Counted from the stretch's first letter, positions 1 through 8,238 are shown. The stretch is DNA of 36,225 bases from Dolichospermum sp. LEGE 00240 (GCF_015207875.1 NZ_JADEVZ010000052.1:1-36225); one strand, 5' to 3'. Translations and numbers: made by a program. The notes: generated by a model not told the origin, from the letters alone.

Positions 1-139
1 TTTTAATGTATAAATAAACCCCTCTCCAAACCTCTCCCCGACGCGGGGAGAGGCTTTGAAACCCCGATTCCCTTGTAGGGAAGGGGGGTTAGGTTTCTAG
101 AGATTATCGGTTTCATCTAATACTTTTAAAACACCCTCT
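1..139 (-). mobile_element. MITE-like element, family 1, left part outside window
   Basis: This segment is nearly the reverse complement of 2389-2553. Its inner end (about 122-139) reads ACTTTTAAAACACCCTCT, and the complement of that matches the left end of the other copy with few mismatches. The body contains the same GC-rich palindrome (CCTCTCCCCG...CGGGGAGAGG, about 35-52). The outer terminus lies beyond base 1. It has no coding capacity, so it would have to be mobilised in trans. The two inverted copies bracket the genes at 244-2209. Confidence 0.65.
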
Positions 140-180
140 AATAGCTCAAGTCTACTGAAGTAGACTCAAGATTCATTTTC

Positions 181-198
181 AGTCCCCTTCAGGGGACT
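181..198. repeat. short palindromic repeat downstream of the MNT-HEPN gene
   Basis: AGTCCCC and GGGGACT face each other across a short loop, about 45 bases past the stop codon of the gene at 244-1083. Related GGGGACT/AGTCCCC and GGGGGATTAAGGGG motifs recur at about 210-240, 6440-6585, 8160-8225 and 22690-22725, so this is a dispersed repeat. No T-run follows on the minus strand, so I do not call it a terminator. Confidence 0.45.
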
Positions 199-243
199 AA
201 ATTCTTGTTTCCCTTCAAAGCATCGGGGACTAAGGGGAGTAAT

Positions 244-1083
244 TTACAAGTCTTTTACTTGAGATTCTAGCCATTGATTAAAAATAGCGATCGCCTCTTG
301 AATTTTTGCTATAATTGTTTCTGTTTGTTGGGCTAGTTCCAATACTCTTTCTTTTCGCAATTGCAGATTATAATTATGCCGTGCTAAATGTCTAAATTTG
401 CGATAATCATTTAATTGTAATAACAGTGAACCTTGCCATAGGGGAGGACGATTTTCTCCACCAATTTCTGCCATTTGTAACAATAGTTGTTCGTGCCAAT
501 TTTCCGCTTTTGGTATTCCTCCATCTAAAGTCACAGCCACTCTTTCGCTAATTCGCTCACAAGCTGTGTAAAAATCACAAATATAGCTGGATAATGTGGG
601 AGTGATAAAGATTTCTGGGACATTATCACTTTGTTCTAAAGCAGTTTTCATAGCTTGACAATTCTGCTCTAAAGCTATCATCTCATCTTCAATACGGGTT
701 TTTAGGGCTAAATATTTATTAGTAGGCATGGGTTTTTCTTTGAGAATGCGAGAACGGACAAAATCTGGGATTTCTTCTAATGCTACTAAATCTATTTTCA
801 ACCAATTAGGTGTGATTTTTTCTAGAAGAGAATAGGCTTCCCATTGTTGTTTTTCTGACATTCCTCTCACAGCCAAATCTAAATCAGATTGCCAATGCCA
901 AGGACTTTCTCCTGATAAAGACCCAAATAATATTACCTCTTTTGCTCCATTTTCTAGGAGAATTTGCTGACATTTTGCGGCAGTTTGTAATGCCTCTTGT
1001 TTTCTTTCTTCTAGAGTTTGATTGCTGTTTTCCGTGGTGATGTTTTCCATCATTGTGCTTAGTGCTGAGTTTATCTCTACCAC
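244..1083 (-). CDS. fused nucleotidyltransferase (MNT) and HEPN/HepT-like protein
   Basis: The protein has 279 residues. The N-terminal half carries a DNA-polymerase-beta-like nucleotidyltransferase signature: a Gly-Ser pair at FGS (about residue 53), then the acidic pair SDLDLAV, with a further aspartate at KIDLVAL. The C-terminal half carries RHLARHNY, which fits the R-x4-H-x-Y ribonuclease motif of HepT toxins in the HEPN superfamily. In characterised systems HepT and its adenylylating antitoxin MntA are separate adjacent genes. Here both modules lie in one chain, and I see no separate partner gene next to it. The called start is GTG. ATG codons at residues 11 and 12 (1053 and 1050) are alternatives, and no Shine-Dalgarno site settles the choice. 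The toxin-antitoxin role is inferred from family knowledge. It could equally be a self-regulated RNA-modifying enzyme. Confidence 0.75.
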   Translation of the reverse strand: MVEINSALSTMMENITTENSNQTLEERKQEALQTAAKCQQILLENGAKEVILFGSLSGESPWHWQSDLDLAVRGMSEKQQWEAYSLLEKITPNWLKIDLVALEEIPDFVRSRILKEKPMPTNKYLALKTRIEDEMIALEQNCQAMKTALEQSDNVPEIFITPTLSSYICDFYTACERISERVAVTLDGGIPKAENWHEQLLLQMAEIGGENRPPLWQGSLLLQLNDYRKFRHLARHNYNLQLRKERVLELAQQTETIIAKIQEAIAIFNQWLESQVKDL

Positions 1084-1249
1084 TCCCTACTCCCCCTTCC
1101 TGTTAACTAGTTGATTTTTTCCAGGAAAAGTTCAATGCTAATTGATATTTGACATCCGTTTGGAAGATAATTAGGGTGTTTTTTTCCATAATATTCCTGT
1201 TTGCCGAATGCGATCGCCAAGGAGAAATACTTTTTTCGGTTAATTTTCT

Positions 1250-2209
1250 TTAAATTTCATCTAAATTCACCCCCAAAGCCCGCAATTTCTCAGCTAGTTT
1301 GTCTGCTCGTTGTTTCTCCTGTTCTGCTCGTTGTTTTTCCTGTTCTGCTCGTTGTTTCTCCTGTTCTGCTCGTTGTTTTTCCTGTTCTGCTCGTTGTTTT
1401 TCCTGTTCTGCTCGTTGTTTCTCCTGTTCTGCTCGTTGTTTTTCCTGTTCTGCTCGTTGTTTCTCCTGTTCTGCTCTTTCGGCAAAAGTAGGAATCCAAT
1501 CACCATCTTGATTATACCAACGTAGCCACAAACCTTCTGTATCCTGATATTTTCCTGACCAAACTCCTACCCCTAATTCCAATTCAGGAAACCAGAATTT
1601 TGGTTCTGTCAGTTCCACTGCTTGATATTTTGTGCCACGTAATTGAAATACTCGGAGGCGATTTTCATATCTATCAAAGATCACATAATAGGGCGATCGC
1701 AAATACTGTTCATAAGCTTGCCATTTTGTCGGCGGTTTATTCGCGCTTCTTAATGTTTGTCCTAAATCCTCTGCTTCTGTACCTGGCGATAATAATTCTA
1801 CTATTAAAAATGGAGCTACTACTTCTTGCCAAACTACATAACTCAACCGCATATCTTCTTGTTTTTCAGAAGCAGCCACACCTAAGACTAAAAACCAATC
1901 AGGTCTTTTATACCATGAATAATGACGACCATCATAGTATAAGTTTAAATCCGTACCAATGAACATTTCCTCTTGGGGATAAACGGGAGATTGACAGGTT
2001 TCCCGTAATAATTGCGGTTGAAAATCATGAAATTCGTCTGGCAAACCTGGCTCCTCTGGATTTTCACTAGGTAAATCATACATTGTGGGCATGGTTTCCC
2101 ATGGTGGACGGGGATGAATTGTGGAGTCTAATTCTTCATCAATATCCTCACTGGGTAAATCATACATGGTGGGCAGGTTTTTCTGCGGAGGTGCTTCACT
2201 TTGATACAT
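1250..2209 (-). CDS. Uma2 family (DUF820) putative endonuclease, eight C-terminal heptads
   Basis: The protein has 319 residues. The Uma2 fold is a PD-(D/E)xK-type nuclease. The core elements are visible as PDWFLVLGV (Asp about 104), FLIVELLSPGT (Glu about 138) and KWQAYEQY (Lys about 162), followed by YYVIFDRY. An N-terminal segment repeats PTMYDLPSE twice (about residues 13 and 41). The tail is a predicted coiled coil made of eight tandem AEQEKQR heptads, then ADKLAEKLRALG. An AGGAGA ribosome-binding site lies about 9 bases before the ATG. The gene is a close paralogue of the one at 3933-4811, sharing almost all of the globular domain. The family is abundant in cyanobacteria and its cellular role is poorly defined, so endonuclease activity is a family-based inference. 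Confidence 0.85.
   Translation of the reverse strand: MYQSEAPPQKNLPTMYDLPSEDIDEELDSTIHPRPPWETMPTMYDLPSENPEEPGLPDEFHDFQPQLLRETCQSPVYPQEEMFIGTDLNLYYDGRHYSWYKRPDWFLVLGVAASEKQEDMRLSYVVWQEVVAPFLIVELLSPGTEAEDLGQTLRSANKPPTKWQAYEQYLRSPYYVIFDRYENRLRVFQLRGTKYQAVELTEPKFWFPELELGVGVWSGKYQDTEGLWLRWYNQDGDWIPTFAERAEQEKQRAEQEKQRAEQEKQRAEQEKQRAEQEKQRAEQEKQRAEQEKQRAEQEKQRADKLAEKLRALGVNLDEI
1304..1471 (-). repeat. 21-bp in-frame tandem repeat (8 copies) within the Uma2 gene
   Basis: Eight consecutive 21-base units each encode one AEQEKQR heptad. Copies vary only at one synonymous position (TTTCTCC or TTTTTCC on the plus strand). The paralogue at 3933-4811 has four units. Because the unit is a multiple of three, slippage changes coiled-coil length without breaking the frame. 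Confidence 0.95.
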
Positions 2210-2388
2210 GATTCATTATCTCCTGTGTTTCATTGCCATCGTCAAATTACCCCTCTTAATCCCCCGATGCTTTGGCTACGGTGTCATTGGTGTCAACTTA
2301 ACGTAAAACCCATAGCCCGCCTGGGAATCAATTCCCAGTCTAATAGCAAAAGTTGTCTTTTGATGACTAAAAATCCCCAATTTACTTT

Positions 2389-2553
2389 AGAGGGTGTTTG
2401 AAAAGTATTAGATGAAACTAGTAATTTCCAAAAACCTAACCCCCCAGCCCCCCTTCCCTGCCAGAGAATGGGGGTTTTAAAGCCTCTCCCCGCGTCGGGG
2501 AGAGGTTTGGAGAGGGGTTTATTTATACATTAAAAACTTTTAAAACATCCTCT
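2389..2553 (+). mobile_element. MITE-like element, family 1, complete copy
   Basis: The element is about 165 bp. Its left end AGAGGGTGTTTGAAAAGT and right end ACTTTTAAAACATCCTCT are imperfect inverted repeats (16 of 18 positions match). The interior is a GC-rich palindromic block with no reading frame. A TA dinucleotide is present beside both ends, compatible with but not proving an IS630/mariner-like target. The copy at 1-139 is in the opposite orientation. Confidence 0.7.
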
Positions 2554-3093
2554 TAGTAAACTTTACTTATTAGCCCGGAAACATGGCTTACGCCACGCTA
2601 TCATTTCTGGGTGGGTTGGCTTGGCTCCCTGAGAGGGAAACGACACGAGCGGTTTTAACCGCTGTGGATATTAAAATTGAAACCAGATTTTTGATTGGAA
2701 TCTGGAAACCAAAATTTGACACTCCCCGGTCTAAAGACGCGGGGATTCTATAGAGAGTTTCAGTCTATATCCCTCAGTTATCCCAGTTTCAGGCAGGGTT
2801 CCTTAAATATTTGGGTTCTTGCCCTGATTTCGTTTGCCCTGGCGGGCGAAATCATATCTGACAAGCGTAACTTTCCGAGAGTCCCTCGGTAGCTTTTTAC
2901 GTCTTTAGTGACAATATAGTTGTATCACGAATATGAATTAAAATCAATGCAGGATAAAGGAAAGCCTCTAGCCTTCATCCCTTGTCTAAAGCACAGATGT
3001 AGCTTCCTAAGTCAGCTACATCTTCAAGGGTTTTCGGCATTTCCCTTATAAACTGCCGGGCGCGATCGCGAACGCATTGCGTCCTGGAGGGAA
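2554..3093. other. gene-free stretch with dispersed repeats and one IS605-like hairpin
   Basis: I see no credible gene here. A hairpin at 2724-2744 (CCCCG and GTCT arms pairing with AGAC and CGGGG) resembles the foot of IS200/IS605-type right ends. A second short palindrome (GATGTAGC...GCTACATC) lies near 2996-3022. No TnpA or TnpB coding sequence is present. The rest is short dispersed repeats, including a CGGTTTTAACCG palindrome near 2650 and a HIP1-like site at 3061. This is at most a transposon-end remnant. Confidence 0.4.
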
Positions 3094-3214
3094 CTAGTAG
3101 TTCGTCAAATTTATTTTGACGGATAAGGAGAAAATGAACCACGAAGGACGCAAAGAGCGCGAAGGAAGAAGAAAAATTTATTTACCCGTCAATTAGTTTT
3201 TGACAGACTACTAG
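3094..3214. mobile_element. MITE-like element, family 2
   Basis: This is a 121-bp segment starting CTAGTAGTTCGTCAAA and ending with TTTGACAGACTACTAG. The two 33-base ends match at roughly three quarters of positions when one is reverse-complemented. The interior is purine-rich on the plus strand and non-coding. No target-site duplication was recognised. Confidence 0.6.
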
Positions 3215-3233
3215 CGCGACCTAGGAATCGCCC
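3213..3233. repeat. 21-bp direct repeat, right-hand flank of the DUF29 gene (copy 1)
   Basis: This 21-base sequence (AGCGCGACCTAGGAATCGCC plus one C) recurs perfectly at 3781-3801. The pair encloses the DUF29 gene at 3282-3728. Confidence 0.85.
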
Positions 3234-3281
3234 ATTTTTGAGAAGCATTATTATAGAAATTTCACAGGGACATCACTAATT

Positions 3282-3728
3282 TTAATCGGGAAGAAATTCT
3301 GGATCAAGTAGATCATCGGCAGAAAACGGACAACTTTCAGGAAAAAGATCAGCAGGTAATTCACTTTTTTTGATAGCCTGTCTTCTGGCTTTAACATAAA
3401 TTTCTGCAATTTCTTGCAAGAAATAGTTATACAACGTTTTAGACTTTAACAATAACTCAAGCTCAAATCGAAAGTTATCAATTTCATTTTGCCAACCTTT
3501 GGCACAGTATTCTTTTTCAGAGTTCCAATACTTATACAACAATAGGTGAATCAGCAATTGACGCAGGTAACTGTCAACTTTCCGCCTTTGTTCATTACCC
3601 AAACTGAGAATTTCCTCCTTTAAATGTAAAAAATCTAATTCCTCAATGCGATTATTTTCTAGTAGTTTATAGGTTTCTTCCAGCCAAAGGAAATAATCTT
3701 GTTCGTAAAGAGCATGAATGGTGTTCAT
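3282..3728 (-). CDS. DUF29 domain-containing protein
   Basis: The protein has 148 residues, the usual length for DUF29 proteins of cyanobacteria. Family landmarks are the N-terminal YEQDYFLWLEET, the EEILSLGNEQRRKVDSYLRQ and LLIHLLLYKYW helices, and the C-terminal PESCPFSADDLLDPEF. The fold is expected to be all-helical. The biochemical function of DUF29 is not known to me, and nothing here reveals it. The ATG start at 3728 is followed at once by the conserved family N-terminus. The gene stands alone between two perfect 21-bp direct repeats and between two Uma2 paralogues. A second, diverged DUF29 gene lies inside the pse locus at 28820-29272. Confidence 0.85.
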   Translation of the reverse strand: MNTIHALYEQDYFLWLEETYKLLENNRIEELDFLHLKEEILSLGNEQRRKVDSYLRQLLIHLLLYKYWNSEKEYCAKGWQNEIDNFRFELELLLKSKTLYNYFLQEIAEIYVKARRQAIKKSELPADLFPESCPFSADDLLDPEFLPD

Positions 3729-3780
3729 GAAAGTGCTAAGTATTGTTTGCTCTAATATAGTATTATAGCTGCGATCGCCA

Positions 3781-3801
3781 AGCGCGACCTAGGAATCGCC
3801 C
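3781..3801. repeat. 21-bp direct repeat flanking the DUF29 gene (copy 2)
   Basis: Perfect second copy of 3213-3233, 568 bp away. The spacer contains the DUF29 gene and its upstream region. Confidence 0.85.
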
Positions 3802-3932
3802 TATCGCTCCAAATCCTTTTTTCAATAGTCGAGAAATCAGAGCGATCGCTTTTTAAGCTATACTGCATTTAATAAAGCAAAACCAAGCTGTTAGCCAGGA
3901 ATAATTTTCCTGGCTTCCTTGTTTAAATTACT

Positions 3933-4811
3933 TCAAATTTCATCTAAATTTATCCCCAAAGCCCGCAACTTTTCAGCTAGTTTGTCTGCTCGTTGTTTTT
4001 CCTGTTCTGCTCGTTGTTTTTCCTGTTCTGCTCGTTGTTTTTCCTGTTCTGCTCGTTGTTTTTCCTGTTCTACTCTTTCAGCAAGAGTGGGAATCCAATC
4101 ATCATTTTCATTATACCAACGTAGCCACAAACCTTCTGTATCTTGATATTTGCCTGACCACACTCCTACTCCTAATTTTAATTCAGGAAACCAGAATTTT
4201 GGTTCTGCAAGTTCTACGGCTTGATATTTTGTGCCAACTAATTGGAACACCCGTAATTTACTTTCATACCTATCAAAAATAACATAATAGGGCGATCGCA
4301 AATACTGTTCATAAGCCTGCCATTTTGTCGGTGGTTTATTCGCGCTTCTTGATGTTTGTCCTAAATCTTCTGCTTCTGTACCGGGTGATAATAATTCTAC
4401 TATTAAAAATGGAGCTGATCCTTCTTGCCAAATTACATAACTCCAACGCATATCCTCCTGTTTTTCAGAAGCAGCTACACCTAACACTAAAAACCAATCT
4501 GGTCTTTTATACCATGAATAATGGTGAGCATCATAATATAAGTTTAAATCTGTACCAATGAATATTTCCTCCTGGGAATAAACCGGAGATTGGCAGGTTT
4601 CCCTTAATAATTGCGGTTGAAAGTCATGAAATTCGTCTGGCAAACCTGGCTCCTCTGGATTCTCACTAGGTAAATCATACATTGTGGGCATGGTTTCCCA
4701 TGGTGGACGAGGATGAATTGTGGATTCTAATTCTTCCTCACTGTCACCCTCACTGGGTAAATCATACATCGTTGGCAGGTTTTTTTGCGGAGGTGCTTCA
4801 CTTTGATACAT
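3933..4811 (-). CDS. Uma2 family (DUF820) putative endonuclease, four C-terminal heptads
   Basis: This 292-residue paralogue of the gene at 1250-2209 keeps the same core (PDWFLVLGV, FLIVELLSPGT, KWQAYEQY, YYVIFDRY), the duplicated PTMYDLPSE segment and the ADKLAEKLRALG terminus. Only four EQEKQRA heptads are present, against eight, which accounts for most of the length difference. The upstream AGGAGA site and roughly 25 bases of leader are also shared, so the duplicated unit included the translation signal. The ATG start lies 43 bp beyond the stop of the glycosyltransferase at 4855-6042, so it may be read as the distal gene of that operon. Nuclease activity is inferred from the family only. 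Confidence 0.85.
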   Translation of the reverse strand: MYQSEAPPQKNLPTMYDLPSEGDSEEELESTIHPRPPWETMPTMYDLPSENPEEPGLPDEFHDFQPQLLRETCQSPVYSQEEIFIGTDLNLYYDAHHYSWYKRPDWFLVLGVAASEKQEDMRWSYVIWQEGSAPFLIVELLSPGTEAEDLGQTSRSANKPPTKWQAYEQYLRSPYYVIFDRYESKLRVFQLVGTKYQAVELAEPKFWFPELKLGVGVWSGKYQDTEGLWLRWYNENDDWIPTLAERVEQEKQRAEQEKQRAEQEKQRAEQEKQRADKLAEKLRALGINLDEI

Positions 4812-4854
4812 GATGATTATCTCCTGTGTTTCATTGCCTGAAATGTTCTAAAAA

Positions 4855-6042
4855 TTATAACTTTAAATTATGACTTTGAATGATATTTTCGTAAACGGAG
4901 ATCATTTTTGATGCTATTTTATCCCAGGTATAATTATCTAATATAAACTCACGTGCGCGATAGCCCATTTTCTTCGATTCTTGAGGATGATCTAAGAAGT
5001 TTTCAATTGTAGCTGCGATCGCCTTAATATTAAGTTCTGTAACATATCCCAGATGTTGTTGCTGGACTATATCACTGAGTGCTACACCAGGGGTAATTAT
5101 AACTGGAGTACCCGCAGCTAGGGATTCTAGAACTGATATACCAAAGTTTTCGGAATAGGAAGTTAGGGCAAATATATCTGCTCCTTGTATTAATAAATCC
5201 TTGGTTTCACCCTTGACAAATCCGGTAAAATGTGTTTTTTCTGCAATTCCATGAGTTGTGACTAAAGTTTTTACCTCAGTTTCATAATCTGAATCGCCGC
5301 TACCTGCGACAATGAATGTGAAGCGGTAATCAGATAATTTACCTAATGCTGGAATTAGGTAATCTAAACCTTTTTTAGGATGTAAGCGAGATAAAAATAA
5401 GATAATTGGTTCATCTATGGGTAAATTAAAATGTTGTCGCAGACGTTGATAAGCATGAGGAATTGTATCGGGAATCGCAAGTCCGTGAGGGATGATAAAA
5501 TTTGGGGAGGTTAAATTTAATAGTGCAGCTTCTTGTTGTTCTGCAATAGATGTAAAATGGATTGATTGACTGTGATTAAGATTAGCTTTTTCGATAATTT
5601 TGAGATATATTTGCTTTTTTCTAGCACTTTGCTGTAAAGACCATGTACATAATTGTCCTAGAGGACGAACAATATAGGGAATTTTTTGACAGCGGGCGAT
5701 CGCCATTGCTATTGTAGAACTATAGGAGAAAATAGCATGAATATGTAATAAGTCATAATTACGGATATTTTGCCATAACCATATTGTTAATTCTCTGGAA
5801 AAAGCAAATTCCCTCAAAGCGTGAATAGAAGGAGAAAACCGAGAAAAGAACTGGACAGGAACTTGTTGATAATTTATAAATTTTCCTAAAGGTACGTCTA
5901 ATATATCTTCACCATTATCGTTAGTGGTGACAATTTCTGCATCAATATTATTTTTTCTTAAAGCTTTGACCATTTCTAAAATGGCTTGACTCGGACCGCC
6001 GCGAACGGTTGCGACAGAGGGAATGACATGGAGAACTTTCAT
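4855..6042 (-). CDS. GT4-family glycosyltransferase
   Basis: The protein has 395 residues and a two-domain GT-B fold. The N-terminal acceptor side has the [14 protein letters not shown] glycine-rich loop. The C-terminal donor side has the [17 protein letters not shown] strand-loop, HFTGFVKG, and the [20 protein letters not shown]-x7-E motif that binds nucleotide-sugar in GT4 enzymes. It should transfer a sugar from a nucleotide donor to a lipid-linked glycan at the cytoplasmic face. Sugar specificity cannot be read from sequence. Its ATG overlaps the asnB stop by 4 bases (ATGA), so the two are probably translationally coupled. Confidence 0.9.
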   Translation of the reverse strand: MKVLHVIPSVATVRGGPSQAILEMVKALRKNNIDAEIVTTNDNGEDILDVPLGKFINYQQVPVQFFSRFSPSIHALREFAFSRELTIWLWQNIRNYDLLHIHAIFSYSSTIAMAIARCQKIPYIVRPLGQLCTWSLQQSARKKQIYLKIIEKANLNHSQSIHFTSIAEQQEAALLNLTSPNFIIPHGLAIPDTIPHAYQRLRQHFNLPIDEPIILFLSRLHPKKGLDYLIPALGKLSDYRFTFIVAGSGDSDYETEVKTLVTTHGIAEKTHFTGFVKGETKDLLIQGADIFALTSYSENFGISVLESLAAGTPVIITPGVALSDIVQQQHLGYVTELNIKAIAATIENFLDHPQESKKMGYRAREFILDNYTWDKIASKMISVYENIIQSHNLKL

Positions 6043-7937
6043 GAGTTAATCTGCTCCCACCAATGGTTTAATATTGCTAAACTCCAACGACGATACCAAG
6101 GGTTGAGGGGTATATTGGGTGGGATATTTAGGTTTTGATGGACATTATGAAAATAATCACCAAATTCACTATTCATCCAATTTTCAAAGGGGAAAGAAAA
6201 GCCTTTTTTCGGTCTGTTTATTACCCAATCAGGTATTTCTGTAATTGCTTGTGTTAACAGTTTTTTCCCTTGAGCTAACCGGATTTTACTAGGAATTGGT
6301 GCAACAGCTTCTAATAAATTTTTATCCACAAAGGGGACACGCAATTCTAAACCCCAGTTCATGCTCATAACATCACTATCTCGCAGTAATTGATTACGCA
6401 TATAGCCACTTAATTCTAAGAAGCTGACTTCATCTTCTGGGGTAGAACCCCACCCTAACCCTCCCCTTGCTAAGGGGAGGGGACTAGATTCCGGTTTCCC
6501 TTCCTGGAAAGGGACTGAGGGGAGGGAACTAGATTCCGGTTTCCCCCCTTGATAAGGGGGGATTAAGGGGGGTAATATTGGGATGCTTATTGATAATTGA
6601 TTAATAATGATACAAGCTTCTTGATGAGAAAAAATACCGCGAAAAGTATTATAAGCAGAAGCAAGAGTAGGAGGTTGTTTTAAAAAGTCACCCAATCGTT
6701 TTATTTTTGGTGAAGTTCCCCAACGTTCTAATCCTAGACCCAAACCTGTACGCAAGAAAGGTAATGTATTTAGTTTTCTACCCCATGCAACCATTTGGGG
6801 AACTTTTTGAAAAGACTGATATCCACCAAAAATTTCATCTCCTCCTAAACCTGATAATACTACTTTCATGCCATTGTCATGGGCAACTTTAGAGACACAA
6901 AATGTATTAAAGCCATCAATACTCGGTTGATCAATTGCTGCGAGGAAATCGGGTAATATGCTCTTAGCAAAGGATGATGTAACTTGATATTCTGTGTGTT
7001 TTGCACCAAAATGATTAGCGATTTTTTCAGCTAATTCTCCCTCATTGAATTCCGATTCAGCAAAAGCTATGGAATAGGTAGATAATTGTGATTGTTGGGT
7101 TTGGGTTGCTAGAGCGAGAATGGTTGTGGAGTCAATACCACCACTGAGGAAAATTCCCACGGGTACATCACTAATAAAATGATGTTGAATGGAATCTAAT
7201 AAAGCTTTACGGACTATTTCTTCCGCTTCTGGAGGAGAAATTGCTTCTGGAGTAAAATTTATTTGCCAATATTGTTTTTTGGTAGTATTTCCATTGTGCC
7301 AATATAGCCAATTACCAGCGGGTAAACAATGAATGTCAGCGATTAGGGTGTATGGTTCGGGAACTGAACCGGTTGTTAAATAACCATATAAACCTTCCAC
7401 ACTCATATTAATTGCAGGTAAACCAGATGCTAAAACTGCTCTGAGTTCGGAAGCAAATACCAAAGTTGTACCTAATTGGTAATAATAAAGTGGTTTAATT
7501 CCTAAAGGGTCACGAGCTAAAAAACAAGTTTTTTCTAAATCATCCCAAATGGCAAAAGCAAACATTCCTCGTAAATGTTGGACACAGTCAGAACCGATTC
7601 TTTGATAAAGTTTAAGAATTACTTCTGTATCTGTTTGAGAATGAAATTTTTCACCTTGAGCAATTAAATTTTCTCGTAGTTCTTGAAAGTTGTAAATTTC
7701 CCCATTAAAAGTAATTGAATATCGTCCGTCACTGGTAGACATGGGTTGATGTCCAGCGGAACTGAGATCAAGAATAGAAAGTCGAGTATGAGCTAAAGCT
7801 GCTTGTTTGTCAGTTGAAATATAAATACCTGCATCATCTGGTCCACGATGTTTTAGTGCAGTTTGCATCTTTTCGATTTTTGCTTCTAAATTACCATAGT
7901 TGGTATTTAGTTTGATAATACCCGCAAGTCCGCACAT
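6039..7937 (-). CDS. asnB: glutamine-hydrolysing asparagine synthase-like amidotransferase
   Basis: The protein has 632 residues. Cys2 after the initiator Met (MCGLAGI) is the glutaminase nucleophile. [11 protein letters not shown] and the [10 protein letters not shown] block complete the class II amidotransferase domain. The synthetase domain carries the PPi-loop SGGIDST (about residue 265) and [11 protein letters not shown]. It may make asparagine, but AsnB homologues inside glycan clusters often amidate a sugar carboxylate, and this position favours that reading. Residues of about 450-500 are a repeat-derived insertion ([20 protein letters not shown]) not expected in the family. It is in frame and ends just before the conserved [17 protein letters not shown] segment. 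The ATG has no Shine-Dalgarno site and follows a TA run. Confidence 0.88.
   Translation of the reverse strand: MCGLAGIIKLNTNYGNLEAKIEKMQTALKHRGPDDAGIYISTDKQAALAHTRLSILDLSSAGHQPMSTSDGRYSITFNGEIYNFQELRENLIAQGEKFHSQTDTEVILKLYQRIGSDCVQHLRGMFAFAIWDDLEKTCFLARDPLGIKPLYYYQLGTTLVFASELRAVLASGLPAINMSVEGLYGYLTTGSVPEPYTLIADIHCLPAGNWLYWHNGNTTKKQYWQINFTPEAISPPEAEEIVRKALLDSIQHHFISDVPVGIFLSGGIDSTTILALATQTQQSQLSTYSIAFAESEFNEGELAEKIANHFGAKHTEYQVTSSFAKSILPDFLAAIDQPSIDGFNTFCVSKVAHDNGMKVVLSGLGGDEIFGGYQSFQKVPQMVAWGRKLNTLPFLRTGLGLGLERWGTSPKIKRLGDFLKQPPTLASAYNTFRGIFSHQEACIIINQLSISIPILPPLIPPYQGGKPESSSLPSVPFQEGKPESSPLPLARGGLGWGSTPEDEVSFLELSGYMRNQLLRDSDVMSMNWGLELRVPFVDKNLLEAVAPIPSKIRLAQGKKLLTQAITEIPDWVINRPKKGFSFPFENWMNSEFGDYFHNVHQNLNIPPNIPLNPWYRRWSLAILNHWWEQINS
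6440..6585. repeat. palindromic repeat inserted in frame within asnB
   Basis: About 145 bases consist of GGGGA/TCCCC palindromic blocks (CCCCTTGATAAGGGG, CCCCTTGCTAAGGGG) separated by two copies of AACTAGATTCCGGTTTCCC (the second beginning GACTAG). The same intergenic repeat family appears near 8160-8225. Here it is translated as a Pro/Gly/Ser-rich stretch inside the synthetase domain. The exact borders are estimated from where AsnB similarity resumes. Confidence 0.75.
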
Positions 7938-7946
7938 ATTTTTTGT

Positions 7947-7965
7947 TATATATATATATATATAT
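7947..7965. repeat. TA dinucleotide run just upstream of asnB
   Basis: About nine and a half TA units lie 10 bases upstream of the asnB ATG, where the leader or core promoter should be. No Shine-Dalgarno motif is visible between the run and the ATG. Dinucleotide runs of this length are prone to slippage. Confidence 0.9.
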
Positions 7966-8023
7966 GCTATGAATTGGTATAAAATTGGAATTTAACCATT
8001 GGATTAAACTATGAATTAAATAG

Positions 8024-8129
8024 AGGCGTTGCTGAATTGAGGTATGAAATTCCCAAATTTAACCTTTAAAACTCTTACCTTTGCGCCTTTGCGTGAGACT
8101 AAAATTCATACCCTTAATCAGCAATGCCT
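8024..8129. mobile_element. MITE-like element, family 3, with 6-bp target duplication
   Basis: The 106-bp element starts AGGCGTTGCTGAATTGAGG and ends CCTTAATCAGCAATGCCT. The complement of the end reads AGGCATTGCTGATTAAGG, a good terminal inverted repeat. AAATAG occurs directly on both sides (8018-8023 and 8130-8135), consistent with a target-site duplication. The interior is non-coding. Confidence 0.7.
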
Positions 8130-8159
8130 AAATAGATATATATCTATGATAACATCACA

Positions 8160-8235
8160 GCTAGGGAACTAATTTTTCCGGTTTCCCCCCAAAGCATCGG
8201 GGGGGTAAAGGGGGTAATTTAACTTGTGTTTACAC
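8160..8235. repeat. dispersed G/C-run palindromic repeat
   Basis: This holds the motif GGGAACTA...TTCCGGTTTCCCC followed by C and G runs around AAAGCATCGG. It is the same family as the block inserted in asnB at 6440-6585 and the sequence at 210-240. No gene. Confidence 0.55.
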
Positions 8236-8238
8236 GAT

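Noticed and set aside
1201-1525. Four open frames over the Uma2 heptad array, on both strands (for example SARCFSC and PVLLVVF repeats)
   Set aside because: They are other-frame readings of the 21-bp repeat. The 319-residue Uma2 frame has the ribosome-binding site and family motifs.
2695-2892. 65-residue plus-strand frame
   Set aside because: It lies in a gene-free repeat-rich stretch, has no family resemblance, and includes the IS605-like hairpin.
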